64,000 nucleotides of DNA from Paenarthrobacter sp. AR 02 (GTDB taxonomy: Bacteria > Actinomycetota > Actinomycetes > Actinomycetales > Micrococcaceae). The position numbers and the translations under genes are program-made. This document shows positions 44,721 through 52,553 of this stretch, piece after piece (within the stretch, counting starts at the first letter, position 1; every line of letters starts with the position of its first letter). The DNA is taken from the NCBI RefSeq assembly GCF_021538675.1, contig NZ_JAJUKH010000012.1:1-64000 (forward strand), given 5' to 3'. The notes under the pieces are model-generated. The model was given only the letters and a program-made list of their open reading frames with translations, did no database searches and had not been told where the DNA came from.

Positions 44721-45207
44721 AGAGCTCGCGAAGGTACGGGAAGCGCCGGGGCTTGTCATCCTCACCCACTCACATCCGGACCATGTGGGCGGTTTGGAGG
44801 AGGTAGTGCGGAAGGTCCCCGGCGCGAGGATCCGGATCGGCCGCGAAGACCTCGGCTCGGTTTCGTCGTCGGCGCCCCTCCGGTCCCTTTCCGAAGGTGA
44901 CCGGATCTGGGGGCTGCAGGTCATCGAGACACCAGGTCACACCAAGGGCCACATCAGCCTTCTCTCCCACGATGAGGGCCTGTTGTTTGTAGGCGATGCC
45001 GTGGGCAGCATGGGTGGCATGGTTGTCAGGCCTCCAGCGGCCTTCACTGCCGATGCGGCGATGGCGGAAAAGTCGCTGCGGAAACTCTGTGCCTTGTCAC
45101 CCGCGAGGACTCTCTTCTCCCATGGTGCCGAGGTTCCCGATGCGGCCCTGCAAATCCAGGCCCTGTTAAGCGGGCAACCGGAGAGCCTCCCGGAGTCGGG
45201 TCACTAA
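44701..45207 (+). pseudogene. 5'-truncated MBL-fold metallohydrolase
   Basis: The frame reads ELAKVREAPGLVILTHSHPD with the full HxHxDH motif (THSHPDHVGG), GLQVIETPGHTKGHISLLSH, LLFVGDAVGSMGG and a final TLFSHGAEVP, all normal for the family. The N-terminal 40-60 residues before the first beta hairpin are missing: upstream the sequence belongs to the DHFR-like gene in another frame. There is no ATG, GTG or TTG between that gene's end and the first motif. Either it is a remnant joined by deletion, or it is translated from an in-frame ATG at 44617 inside the DHFR-like gene. Confidence 0.65.
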
Positions 45208-45219
45208 GCTGCCGGGGGG

Positions 45220-45612
45220 TCAGGGCTCCGTTGGGAGCAAACCCTTCAAGCAGTCGGCATAGTGGGCCATGGCTTGGGAGAAGGTCAGGAGTTCAAAGCC
45301 CGCCCCGCCGTCGTTGGTCTCCCGCCATAATATGGGCTCGCTGCTGGTCCCGTTTGCCATGAGCGTCGCAATACCCCACGGATGGCGGGGATCCGCCACG
45401 GTAATCCCAGTGGCATCGAACGCGTCACGCAGGACGTAGGTGGTGACGGTCCGCCATGACTGCAGGAACGGTGGCCTTAGCTGCTCAATAAGGTCCTCGT
45501 CCTGAATGTTGTAGGCGTCCAACAGACTCTTTGATAGCGCGTCCCACTCTTTGTCGTCGCGGACCATGAGGTGCGCTGCCTCAACATGGGCGATGGTTTC
45601 GTTCAACGTCAT
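45220..45612 (-). CDS. Hypothetical protein
   Basis: 130 residues from the ATG at 45612. A helical N-terminus (TLNETIAHVEAAHLMVRDDK) and an acidic, Trp-containing middle (LRPPFLQSWRTVTTYVLRDA, WGIATLMANGTSSEPILWRE). It has no membrane segment and no known catalytic motif. Balanced composition and its gap-filling position between convergent partners support coding. Function unknown. Confidence 0.7.
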   Translation of the reverse strand: MTLNETIAHVEAAHLMVRDDKEWDALSKSLLDAYNIQDEDLIEQLRPPFLQSWRTVTTYVLRDAFDATGITVADPRHPWGIATLMANGTSSEPILWRETNDGGAGFELLTFSQAMAHYADCLKGLLPTEP

Positions 45613-45764
45613 GGCCAGTCCCCACACTTCCTGTCGTCGCTCAAGCCCGTTCGCTCAAGCCCAGGCGCCCGTGGTCATTGCCACGTCACACCATCATGAA
45701 AAGTAAACGGACAGGAGCCCGTCTTGATTCCCTTTGCTGCCGTCGTCGGCCACCACCGGTGGTC

Positions 45765-45783
45765 AATAAGCAAACTGACTAAT
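45765..45783. promoter_or_regulatory. Weak TAAGC-type motif before the PNPOx-like gene
   Basis: AATAAGCAAACTGACTAAT, 48 bp upstream of the start. The minus strand agrees with the katE upstream element in 13 of 19 positions (ATTAGT then a GCTTA core), but it is not a clean palindrome by itself. Confidence 0.3.
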
Positions 45784-45830
45784 AGGCTGGCCGCGGGGGT
45801 GTTCCCCGAATGGGAAGAGATGAGGCGAAC

Positions 45831-46313
45831 ATGACAGAAGAGCGCGACATCAGCAAAGTTACGGACATCATCAATGGTTCCAGGATCGGCATGGTGACCA
45901 CAGTCAATGAAGACGGTGCCTTGGTGAGCCGTCCACTGGCAGTCCAGGACGTCAAGGACGACGGCGATATGTGGTTCTTCACCGGACTGGGCACCTCCCA
46001 GGTGGCGCACGTCCGGAGTGATCCGCGGGTCAATGTGTCATTCGGCAAGAACACGGAGTGGGTTTCTATTGCCGGAAACGCCGAAGTCATCACGGACCGG
46101 CAGACAATCCGCGACATGTGGAACCAGACGGTGGAAGCCTGGTTCCCGGATGGCCCTGAAACGCCGGAAGTCTGCCTCTTGCGCGTCGACTCGGAATCGG
46201 CTGAATACTGGACCAGCCCTGGTGGCACGGCTGCGACCGTGCTGCAGTGGGTGAAATCCAAGGTCACCCACTCGCGGATGAGCGTCGGCGAAAGCGGCAC
46301 GGTGGAACTGTGA
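45831..46313 (+). CDS. Pyridoxamine 5'-phosphate oxidase-fold general stress protein
   Basis: 160 residues from the ATG at 45831 (GATGAGGCG upstream). The split-barrel flavin fold shows IINGSRIGMVTTVNEDGALV, SRPLAVQDVKDDGDMWFFTG, VRSDPRVNVSFGKN and EYWTSPGGTAATVLQWVKSK, closest in pattern to the general stress protein 26 group, not to PdxH. Members bind FMN or F420. It probably acts in oxidative-stress handling. A DksA/TraR-like gene follows after six bases in the same direction. Confidence 0.85.
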   Translation: MTEERDISKVTDIINGSRIGMVTTVNEDGALVSRPLAVQDVKDDGDMWFFTGLGTSQVAHVRSDPRVNVSFGKNTEWVSIAGNAEVITDRQTIRDMWNQTVEAWFPDGPETPEVCLLRVDSESAEYWTSPGGTAATVLQWVKSKVTHSRMSVGESGTVEL

Positions 46314-46319
46314 GCTGCC

Positions 46320-46673
46320 GTGGATGATCCGGAGCGGTTCCGGCGCTTACTGGAGGAAGAGAAGGCGGTCAAGCTCAACCTGCTCGCAGCGCTGCGCAGC
46401 GATATCACCTCGGTGAACCATGCGCGGCAGGACTCGAACGTCGATGATGAACACGACCCCGAGGGTGCCACGATTGCCTTTGAACTTTCGCAGGCGTCCG
46501 CCCTCCTGGAGCAGAGCCAACGTGGCCTGGCCCAGATCGACGCCGCTCTTGAGCGTATTGCGGCCGGAACCTACGGATTGTGCGCGGTGTGCGGCGTGGT
46601 CATACCGGAGGGCCGGCTGGAGGCCCGTCCGTGGACGCCGGTGTGCGTGCAACACGCCTCCAGCAGGCTCTAG
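46320..46673 (+). CDS. TraR/DksA-family zinc finger protein
   Basis: 117 residues from a GTG six bases after the PNPOx-like stop. A coiled-coil N-terminal half (FRRLLEEEKAVKLNLLAALR, QASALLEQSQRGLAQIDAAL) is followed by a zinc finger GLCAVCGVVIPEGRLEARPW then CVQHA. The last ligand pair reads CxxH where DksA has CxxC, so a Cys3His site is expected. The EAR turn (GRLEARPWTPVC) is standard. Such proteins bind the RNA-polymerase secondary channel; actinobacterial members with an acidic coil tip are poorly studied. Tip residues here include DDEHDPEG, so two acidic residues like the DxxDxA of DksA are plausible. Confidence 0.85.
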   Translation: MDDPERFRRLLEEEKAVKLNLLAALRSDITSVNHARQDSNVDDEHDPEGATIAFELSQASALLEQSQRGLAQIDAALERIAAGTYGLCAVCGVVIPEGRLEARPWTPVCVQHASSRL

Positions 46674-46730
46674 CGCTTCAGGGCGCAGGCGTCTCCGGAC
46701 GTTGCCGCCCAAGGTCGACAGGCGTGTGCG

Positions 46731-46952
46731 CTACGTGCCCATTCCGGGTTTAACCGGCACATACTCGATGCCCTGTTGGACCTTCTTTTGCGGCCCACGG
46801 GAGAATCCCTTGGCATCGAGATGGTTGCCCGCCCGGTAATCCGCCAAGGCCTTGTCGTAGGCCTCGTTGAGTTGCTGGCCACTGAGGATCTCTTGCGTAC
46901 CGTCAGTGAAGGTGATGTGAATGTCTACGCCGCTGGGGAAGTGGCGTTTCAT
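46731..46952 (-). CDS. Hypothetical protein
   Basis: 73 residues from the ATG at 46952 (MKRHFPSGVDIHITFTDGTQ), the likeliest start; the frame is open for 31 further codons. A beta-hairpin-like head is followed by a helical stretch (EILSGQQLNEAYDKALADYR) and a basic tail (AKGFSRGPQKKVQQGIEYVP). It has no recognised family. The sequence looks coding, but the upstream boundary is uncertain because no clear ribosome site is seen. Confidence 0.55.
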   Translation of the reverse strand: MKRHFPSGVDIHITFTDGTQEILSGQQLNEAYDKALADYRAGNHLDAKGFSRGPQKKVQQGIEYVPVKPGMGT

Positions 46953-47055
46953 GCGGATGAAGCCTTGGGAATCCTGGAGTAGTGAAATCAAAGTCGGCCA
47001 CGCTTTCAGAAGAAGGTCCACCCATCTTCCCGCAAGGAGCTTCACCCTGCGCCTT

Positions 47056-47075
47056 TTAGTTGCAGGCTCAACTAA
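47056..47075. promoter_or_regulatory. Palindromic operator 1 before the RibA-monooxygenase fusion
   Basis: TTAGTTG and CAACTAA are perfect 7-bp inverted repeats around CAGGCT. It aligns well with the second palindrome 33 bp further on (T-A-TTG-AGG-TCAA-TAA in common). The pattern is that of MarR-family sites, but no MarR gene is adjacent. Confidence 0.65.
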
Positions 47076-47090
47076 TCGGCTGTACGGTTA

Positions 47091-47106
47091 ACTTGAAGGT
47101 TCAAGT
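47091..47106. promoter_or_regulatory. Palindromic operator 2 before the RibA-monooxygenase fusion
   Basis: ACTTGAAGGTTCAAGT: perfect 7-bp inverted repeats ACTTGAA and TTCAAGT with a 2-base centre, 33 bp (about three helical turns) from operator 1 and 32 bp before the start codon. Confidence 0.7.
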
Positions 47107-47138
47107 AATGCCTTCCTGTCGACCCTGAAGGACCCGCC

Positions 47139-48977
47139 ATGACCGCCAGCCTGGATATCGCACCGCCCGCTGCATCCCTGCCCAGGGCGACCGTTCGCAG
47201 CAACGTCACGGTGCCGCTGCAGTTTCCCGACGGGTACCGAACGACGGCGGAAGTCTTCACCTTCTACGGTTTGGCGGACGGGAAGGAGCATCTCCTTCTG
47301 GCCCTGGGCTCATGGGAGCAGTCCCTGCTCGCCCAGGACGGCGAAACAGCCGAGGCACCCCTGGTACGTCTCCACAGCGAATGCATGACGGGAGACGTCT
47401 TCGGCAGTGAGCGCTGCGACTGCGGTCCACAGCTGCGTGAAGCGGTCGAAAGGATTGCCGCCGTCGGAGGTTTCCTGTTGTACCTTCGCCAGGAGGGTCG
47501 GGGTATTGGCCTGTATTCGAAGCTGGATGCCTACGCGCTCCAGGACGACGGACTGGATACCTACGAAGCCAACCTGGTTCTCGGGCATGGCGAAGACGAA
47601 CGCGACTATTCCGCCGGAGCGCAGATGCTCCAGGCCATGGGAGCCTCCCGAATCCGGCTTCTCAGCAATAATCCGGACAAGGCAGCACAGCTCTCGGCCC
47701 TTGGAATCGACATCGGCGACCACGTCCCCACCGGCGTCCACGCGTCCGAGGCCAACATGCTCTACCTGGCAGCCAAGCGCGATCGGACCGGACATGTGCT
47801 GGAACTGCCCCAGCCAGCCATGCCGGGCCCTGAAACTCTGCTCTCCCGGGCAGGAGCCCTGATCCCGCACCTCAGGGCACGCGCATCCGAAACCGAAGAA
47901 CTCCGCCGTTTACCCGAAACCACAGTGAACGACCTTCAGGAGGCGGGCGTTTTCCGCCTCCTCGCGCCCAAGGGCGTTGGAGGTTACGGGTTTGGCGTTG
48001 AGGCCTATGCCGGGGTGGTCAGGCAGCTTGCCCGTGGTTGTGCATCAACTGCTTGGACCGCCGGGCACCTGATGGAACATGTGTGGATGCTGGCCCGCTG
48101 GCCCAAGGAAGTCCAGGACGAAGTCTTTGCCTTTGGCGGCGTTCCCCTGGCGGCCGCGACGGGTGCCCCGTTTGGTGCCGCCATAAAGGTTGCCGGTGGC
48201 TACAGCATCTCCGGCCACTGGAGTTTTGCTTCCGGAGTCATGCATTCGGAATGGGCGCTCCTGGCTGTTGACTGCGACGGTGTCCGGCTCCAGGCGCTGG
48301 TCCCCATCGCGGCGCTCGAATTGATCGATGCCTGGCATACTGCAGGGCTGCGGGGGACAGGCAGCAACGACCTGCGCGCGGACCAGCTCTTCGTTCCTGA
48401 CCAACGGGTTTTGGAATGGGCCACCCTGGTCGCGCCGGACAACCCCGGGAGCGTGGTCCACCCCGACCCCATGCTTCACATCCCGATGGCGACGCTGTTG
48501 AACCTGGTGGCACCGTCCACCGCTTTGGGTGCCGCAGAGCATGCCCTGGAACTGTTTCAAGAGCAATTGCTGGTGCGGAAGGTCAAGAACACCACGGAGC
48601 TGCGCCAAGCGGACTCCGTCCTGGCCCAAGCGCGTTTCTCAGAGGCCTTCGGACTGGTTACCACCGCGAGGATGCATTGGGAGGAGGGCATCCGAATCCT
48701 GGCTGCGGTGATCGGACGGTCCGACACGGAGCTAACAGATACCGAACGCTCGCGGTACCGGTTGTCGCTTGCCCTCAGCGGCCAGGCGTCGGAGGCCGCG
48801 GTCAGGCTCATCGTCGCGGGTTCGGGCGGCAGCGCACACCGCTTGTCGCATCCCCTGCAGCGCATCCAGAGGGACGTGAATGTCCTCCTCAACCATCCCA
48901 CGCTCAGCTTCGACCCCATTGTTGAACAAGCAGGCCGGGGACTGCTGGGCCTGGGGTTCACCGTCAGGTCGTTCTAG
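47139..48977 (+). CDS. Fusion of GTP cyclohydrolase II (RibA) with an acyl-CoA-dehydrogenase-fold flavin monooxygenase
   Basis: 612 residues, GAAGGA before the ATG. Residues 20-222 are GTP cyclohydrolase II with all key parts: zinc cysteines 82, 93 and 95 in HSECMTGDVFGSERCDCGPQ, the RQEGRGIGL loop, YALQDDGLDT, Arg155 in GEDERDY and SNNPDK. After a short linker, residues 235-612 are the fold of acyl-CoA dehydrogenases, in the subgroup of FMNH2-using oxygenases such as HsaA (ETTVNDLQEAGVFRLLAPKG, RGCASTAWTAGHLMEHVWML, GGYSISGHWSFASGVMHSEW). RibA makes the diaminopyrimidine precursor of flavins from GTP; the oxygenase hydroxylates a small molecule. The fusion therefore couples flavin-precursor or pteridine-like chemistry to oxygenation. 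No rib genes are near. Its 3' end overlaps the convergent MFS gene by 14 bases. Confidence 0.9.
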   Translation: MTASLDIAPPAASLPRATVRSNVTVPLQFPDGYRTTAEVFTFYGLADGKEHLLLALGSWEQSLLAQDGETAEAPLVRLHSECMTGDVFGSERCDCGPQLREAVERIAAVGGFLLYLRQEGRGIGLYSKLDAYALQDDGLDTYEANLVLGHGEDERDYSAGAQMLQAMGASRIRLLSNNPDKAAQLSALGIDIGDHVPTGVHASEANMLYLAAKRDRTGHVLELPQPAMPGPETLLSRAGALIPHLRARASETEELRRLPETTVNDLQEAGVFRLLAPKGVGGYGFGVEAYAGVVRQLARGCASTAWTAGHLMEHVWMLARWPKEVQDEVFAFGGVPLAAATGAPFGAAIKVAGGYSISGHWSFASGVMHSEWALLAVDCDGVRLQALVPIAALELIDAWHTAGLRGTGSNDLRADQLFVPDQRVLEWATLVAPDNPGSVVHPDPMLHIPMATLLNLVAPSTALGAAEHALELFQEQLLVRKVKNTTELRQADSVLAQARFSEAFGLVTTARMHWEEGIRILAAVIGRSDTELTDTERSRYRLSLALSGQASEAAVRLIVAGSGGSAHRLSHPLQRIQRDVNVLLNHPTLSFDPIVEQAGRGLLGLGFTVRSF

Positions 48978-50253
48978 GCGTTTCTGCTGGGCCCTCCCGG
49001 GACGGCTCCGCAGCCAAGGTACTGGCCCGGTCCGCCGCCGCCCCTTGCTTCCTGCTCGCCAGCAGGAACGGCACCGCAATAAGCTCGATAACGCCGGCCA
49101 TGGCCAATGACGCCGGATAACCGTAAAGGTCCGCGCCGCGGCCCAGGAGTGGTTGGATCACCACTCCGCCGCTGGAACCCATCAGCGAATCGAAACTGAG
49201 GACGGTGGCCCGCTGTTTCGACGGGATCATGTCATTCACGTACGCCTGCCGGACCGGAGTAGCCGCAGAACCCACCACGGCCCACAACGCCAGCAGCACC
49301 AGTGCTACCCAGAACACGCGTGTAGATCCAAGGACCAGGAGAATCGCGGCACCCACCAGGCCGGCGAGGATCATCACCGACGTGCGTTTGTGGAACAGTC
49401 CCCGGGCGTGCGGGGCCAACCAGCCGCCCAGGATCTGCGAGCCTGCGACAATCGCGGCGGCCAGGCCTGCGATGGAATAAGCTTTCGGGTCCCCGAAAAG
49501 GTCGAGAAGGTACGGCTGCAGGGCGTAAAAGACGTAAATTCCGACGCCGGCGCTAAAGGGAGCGGCCAGCATCATGTACCGAACGGGCCGGTTTCTCAGG
49601 CCGTTGTCTATCGAGGCCGTAAGTACGGTCCGGACAGCACGCAGGGGGTGCGTTGAGCGCTCAGGCGAGAAACCGACGTCGTGCATCAGTCCGAAGGCCA
49701 CTGCAAACATGGCAAGCAGCACCCCCACGCGCAAAAGGAAAGGCACACCCAGGTTGGTGACCTGGGCAATCACGCCACCTGCGACCGAACCAAACAGCAT
49801 TGCGAGGCCCTGGACCATTTGCCCGCGGCCAAGCACGGATTCGAGCCCGCCCTCATAACCGGAGAAACGCAAGGCGTCCACGAGCCACGCTTCGACGGCC
49901 CCGGAAAAGAATGTGAAGCCAAGGCCCAGCAGGACCGAAACCACCGCCCACATCCAAAACGGTGCTGAGAGCTGCCAGAGCACGTAATACAGATAGGTGG
50001 ACACGGCCAGGGTCACGGTGCCGAGCAGGAACGATACGCGGCGGCCCCAACCGTCGGCGACCACCCCGGTGGGGACCTCGAAGAGGACCATGCCCGCCGT
50101 GAAGAAGGCATTCGCGGCGAAGGCTTCCAGGTTGCTGAGGCCCGCATCAAGCAGGAACAGGGTGTTGATACCCCAGATGAAGGACGCCGCCACGGTATTA
50201 CCCAGCGTCAGTGTGAGGTACACACGTTGGATCGTCCGTGCGGCGGGATTCAT
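48964..50253 (-). CDS. MFS transporter
   Basis: 429 residues from the ATG at 50253; a polar 39-codon frame upstream is not part of it. Twelve hydrophobic segments, with the MFS signature loop between helices 2 and 3 (EVPTGVVADGWGRRVSFLLG) and central and C-terminal MFS repeats (GLGFTFFSGAVEAWLVDALR, YVNDMIPSKQRATVLSFDSL). The pattern is that of drug and metabolite exporters (DHA-like), with no recognisable sugar signature. It ends 14 bases inside the RibA-monooxygenase gene on the other strand. The C-terminal tail is a polar 30-residue extension. Confidence 0.88.
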   Translation of the reverse strand: MNPAARTIQRVYLTLTLGNTVAASFIWGINTLFLLDAGLSNLEAFAANAFFTAGMVLFEVPTGVVADGWGRRVSFLLGTVTLAVSTYLYYVLWQLSAPFWMWAVVSVLLGLGFTFFSGAVEAWLVDALRFSGYEGGLESVLGRGQMVQGLAMLFGSVAGGVIAQVTNLGVPFLLRVGVLLAMFAVAFGLMHDVGFSPERSTHPLRAVRTVLTASIDNGLRNRPVRYMMLAAPFSAGVGIYVFYALQPYLLDLFGDPKAYSIAGLAAAIVAGSQILGGWLAPHARGLFHKRTSVMILAGLVGAAILLVLGSTRVFWVALVLLALWAVVGSAATPVRQAYVNDMIPSKQRATVLSFDSLMGSSGGVVIQPLLGRGADLYGYPASLAMAGVIELIAVPFLLASRKQGAAADRASTLAAEPSREGPAETPRTT

Positions 50254-50384
50254 GGTGTCGCCGCTTCCGCCAGGGCGGGGAAGGACCACACGCCCATTCT
50301 CGCGCTGATCGCTCCTGTTTGCCAGATCCGCGAGCGGCTTGGTTCGACTTTCAGTACCGGTTGAAAGCACGGTTAATTACCAAA

Positions 50385-50415
50385 TGCCGGGGAACCCTGC
50401 GTGGGTTCCCCGGCA
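50385..50415 (-). terminator. Terminator after the FAD monooxygenase gene
   Basis: TGCCGGGGAACCC and GGGTTCCCCGGCA form a perfect 13-bp stem with a 5-base loop, 16 bases after the monooxygenase stop on the minus strand and before the MFS start. Confidence 0.75.
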
Positions 50416-50430
50416 CTTGGCGGTACATCG

Positions 50431-52362
50431 TCAGGCCTGGTTGCTCACCAGGCCATCTGCGGCGGCACTTTCCGTATGGTGCCCCGAAAGCACGGTCCTG
50501 AAGAATTCGGCGAGCTCGGCCGTTGCGGTCAGCGGCAGGATGTTGGCCACGTACTGGTCCGGGCGGACCACCACTACGACGCCTTCGCGGCTGAGGCCGC
50601 GGGCGTCGAAGATGTCGTTGCCGGGGTCGGTGCCGAAGACCTTTTCAAGGTACGTGAGCTCGAACGGTCCCACGGAGGGCTTGAACACCGCCGGGACGGC
50701 GTTGATGTCCACTCCGGTGTGGTCTTGCTGGTAGATCACCTTGACGTCGAACCAGGCGTCGCGGTCAAGGCTCGACGGCGTGGCCGCCAGCGGGGAGTCG
50801 GGTGCGGTTTCCAGCCACTGGGCCAGGTCCGCCACGGCACCGGGGGCGCCTGCGGGATTGGCGTCGGCGAAGACGTAGATGCGCCAGCGCCCGTCGGCTT
50901 TTGCGTGGTGGCCCAGGTGCATCGGGTTGGTGTCACAGACACGCTGCACCGGTGCGGACTTGAAGCGTTTGCCCAGGGGGAAGCCGGTGGCGAGTTCCTG
51001 ATGTGCAGCTTCGGCAACGACCATGGAGGGGGCGTACTGGGTCATGAACCCGGCAGGGAACTCCGCGGTGCTCGTGTAGAACGTTTCCAGCTCCGTAGGG
51101 TCCTTGAATTCCTCGGGCTTCTTAGCCATGAGGGTGGACCATTCCTTGTCGAAGTCGATCAGGTTCTTGGCCACGACCTGGCGTTCGGCGGAGTAGGTAT
51201 CCAGCAGCGATTCCGGGGACCGGCCTTCGAGGACGTGGCCGAGTTTCCAGCCGATGTTGAACCCGTCCTGCATGGACACATTCATGCCCTGCCCGGCCTT
51301 GGCGGAGTGGGTGTGGCAGGCGTCGCCGGTAATGAACACCCGAGGGGTGCGCGTGCCGCGTTCGGCCGGCAGGACGTCGTCGAACCTGTCGGTAAGTCGG
51401 TGACCGACTTCGTAGACGCTGTGCCACGCAACATTGCGGACATCCAGCGTGTAGGGGTGCAGGATGTCGTTGGCCTTGGCGATGATCTGCTCGATGGTGG
51501 TCTTGCGGACCGCGCCGTGGTCATTTGCAGTGACCTCACCCAAGTCCACGTACATGCGGAACAGGTGCCCGCCCTCGCGGGGGATCAGGAGGATACTGCC
51601 GCCCGAGCCGGACTGGATGGCGCACTTGGTGCGGATGTCGGGGAAGTCCGTGACGGCGAGAACGTCCATGACGCCCCATGCATGGTTGGCCTGATCGCCT
51701 GCAAGATGGCAGCCGATGGATTCGCGGACCTTGCTGCGGGCGCCGTCGGCGCCCACTACGTACTTGGCACGGATCTCGCGTTGCTGGCCTTCGTTCGGAC
51801 CGGAAGTGTGGCCGAGCGTCACAGTGACTGGGTAGTCGCCTTCGCCTGTGACATTGAGGCCAAGGAACTCGTAGCCGTAGTCGGGAACCATTCGGGTGGG
51901 GGAGTTGGCCATGAATTCCGCGAAATAGTCCAGAACACGTGCCTGGTTCACGATCAGGTGCGGGAATTCGCTGATTCCCGCCGGATCGTCCACCGCGCGG
52001 GCAGCCCGGACGATGCGCGAGTGGTCCGCCGGGTCCGGCTTCCAGAACGCCATCTCGGTGATCCGGTACGCCTCGGCAATGATCCGCTCAGCGAAACCAA
52101 ACGCCTGGAAGGTTTCCACGCTGCGTGCCTGGATGCCGTCGGCCTGGCCTATCGCGAGCCGGCCCGGGCGCCTCTCAATAATGCGCGTAGTGACACCCGG
52201 GAACTGGGACAGTTGTGCCGCGGTGAGCATGCCAGCGGGGCCGGTGCCAACAATCAGCACGTCAACTTCATCGGGAAGCCCGGCTGGTCGATCAAGACCG
52301 ACGCCGGCTGCCGGCTCGACTCGGGGGTCCCCGGATACGTAACCGTGGTGGTGGAACTGCAC
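50431..52362 (-). CDS. mobA: 3-hydroxybenzoate 4-monooxygenase-like FAD hydroxylase
   Basis: 643 residues, close to Comamonas MobA, which likewise starts MQFH. FAD-binding GxGxxG in VDVLIVGTGPAGMLTAAQLS (about residue 38), the class-A hydroxylase GQADGIQARSVETFQAFGFA, the NADPH/FAD DG motif in YVVGADGARSKVRESIG, and the GD motif in FITGDACHTHSAKAGQGMNV. The thioredoxin-like C-terminal domain (about 460-643) is typical of phenol hydroxylases. MobA-type enzymes convert 3-hydroxybenzoate to protocatechuate. No ring-cleavage genes lie in the window. A near-perfect operator palindrome lies 55 bp upstream. Confidence 0.85.
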   Translation of the reverse strand: MQFHHHGYVSGDPRVEPAAGVGLDRPAGLPDEVDVLIVGTGPAGMLTAAQLSQFPGVTTRIIERRPGRLAIGQADGIQARSVETFQAFGFAERIIAEAYRITEMAFWKPDPADHSRIVRAARAVDDPAGISEFPHLIVNQARVLDYFAEFMANSPTRMVPDYGYEFLGLNVTGEGDYPVTVTLGHTSGPNEGQQREIRAKYVVGADGARSKVRESIGCHLAGDQANHAWGVMDVLAVTDFPDIRTKCAIQSGSGGSILLIPREGGHLFRMYVDLGEVTANDHGAVRKTTIEQIIAKANDILHPYTLDVRNVAWHSVYEVGHRLTDRFDDVLPAERGTRTPRVFITGDACHTHSAKAGQGMNVSMQDGFNIGWKLGHVLEGRSPESLLDTYSAERQVVAKNLIDFDKEWSTLMAKKPEEFKDPTELETFYTSTAEFPAGFMTQYAPSMVVAEAAHQELATGFPLGKRFKSAPVQRVCDTNPMHLGHHAKADGRWRIYVFADANPAGAPGAVADLAQWLETAPDSPLAATPSSLDRDAWFDVKVIYQQDHTGVDINAVPAVFKPSVGPFELTYLEKVFGTDPGNDIFDARGLSREGVVVVVRPDQYVANILPLTATAELAEFFRTVLSGHHTESAAADGLVSNQA

Positions 52363-52416
52363 GGGCTTTCCTCACTTCTTCGTGGGCTGGTGCTTCATGG
52401 GTGTTCGGGCTGTGTT

Positions 52417-52445
52417 CGATAATAGAACAGGCTGTTCGATTATCG
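52417..52445. promoter_or_regulatory. IclR-like operator (29-bp near-perfect palindrome)
   Basis: CGATAATAGAACAG and CTGTTCGATTATCG match in 13 of 14 half-site positions around a central G. The half GTTCGATAATAGAAC resembles IclR-family (PcaU/PobR) sites known from aromatic-acid regulons. Located 55 bp before the monooxygenase start; no regulator gene is adjacent. Confidence 0.75.
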
Positions 52446-52553
52446 CTCATACAATCGTAATGCGGGTCACACACGCGTTCAAGTCCTTTCGGATTTGACC
52501 CCGGTTGCACTCCAGTTCCTTCGGAATAGTGGTTGGGCATGTGAGGATCAGGT

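Noticed and set aside
50401..52422. 673-codon open frame on the plus strand
   Set aside because: It is wholly antisense to the FAD monooxygenase gene, a by-product of GC-biased third positions; its composition is unlike a protein and it has no ribosome site.
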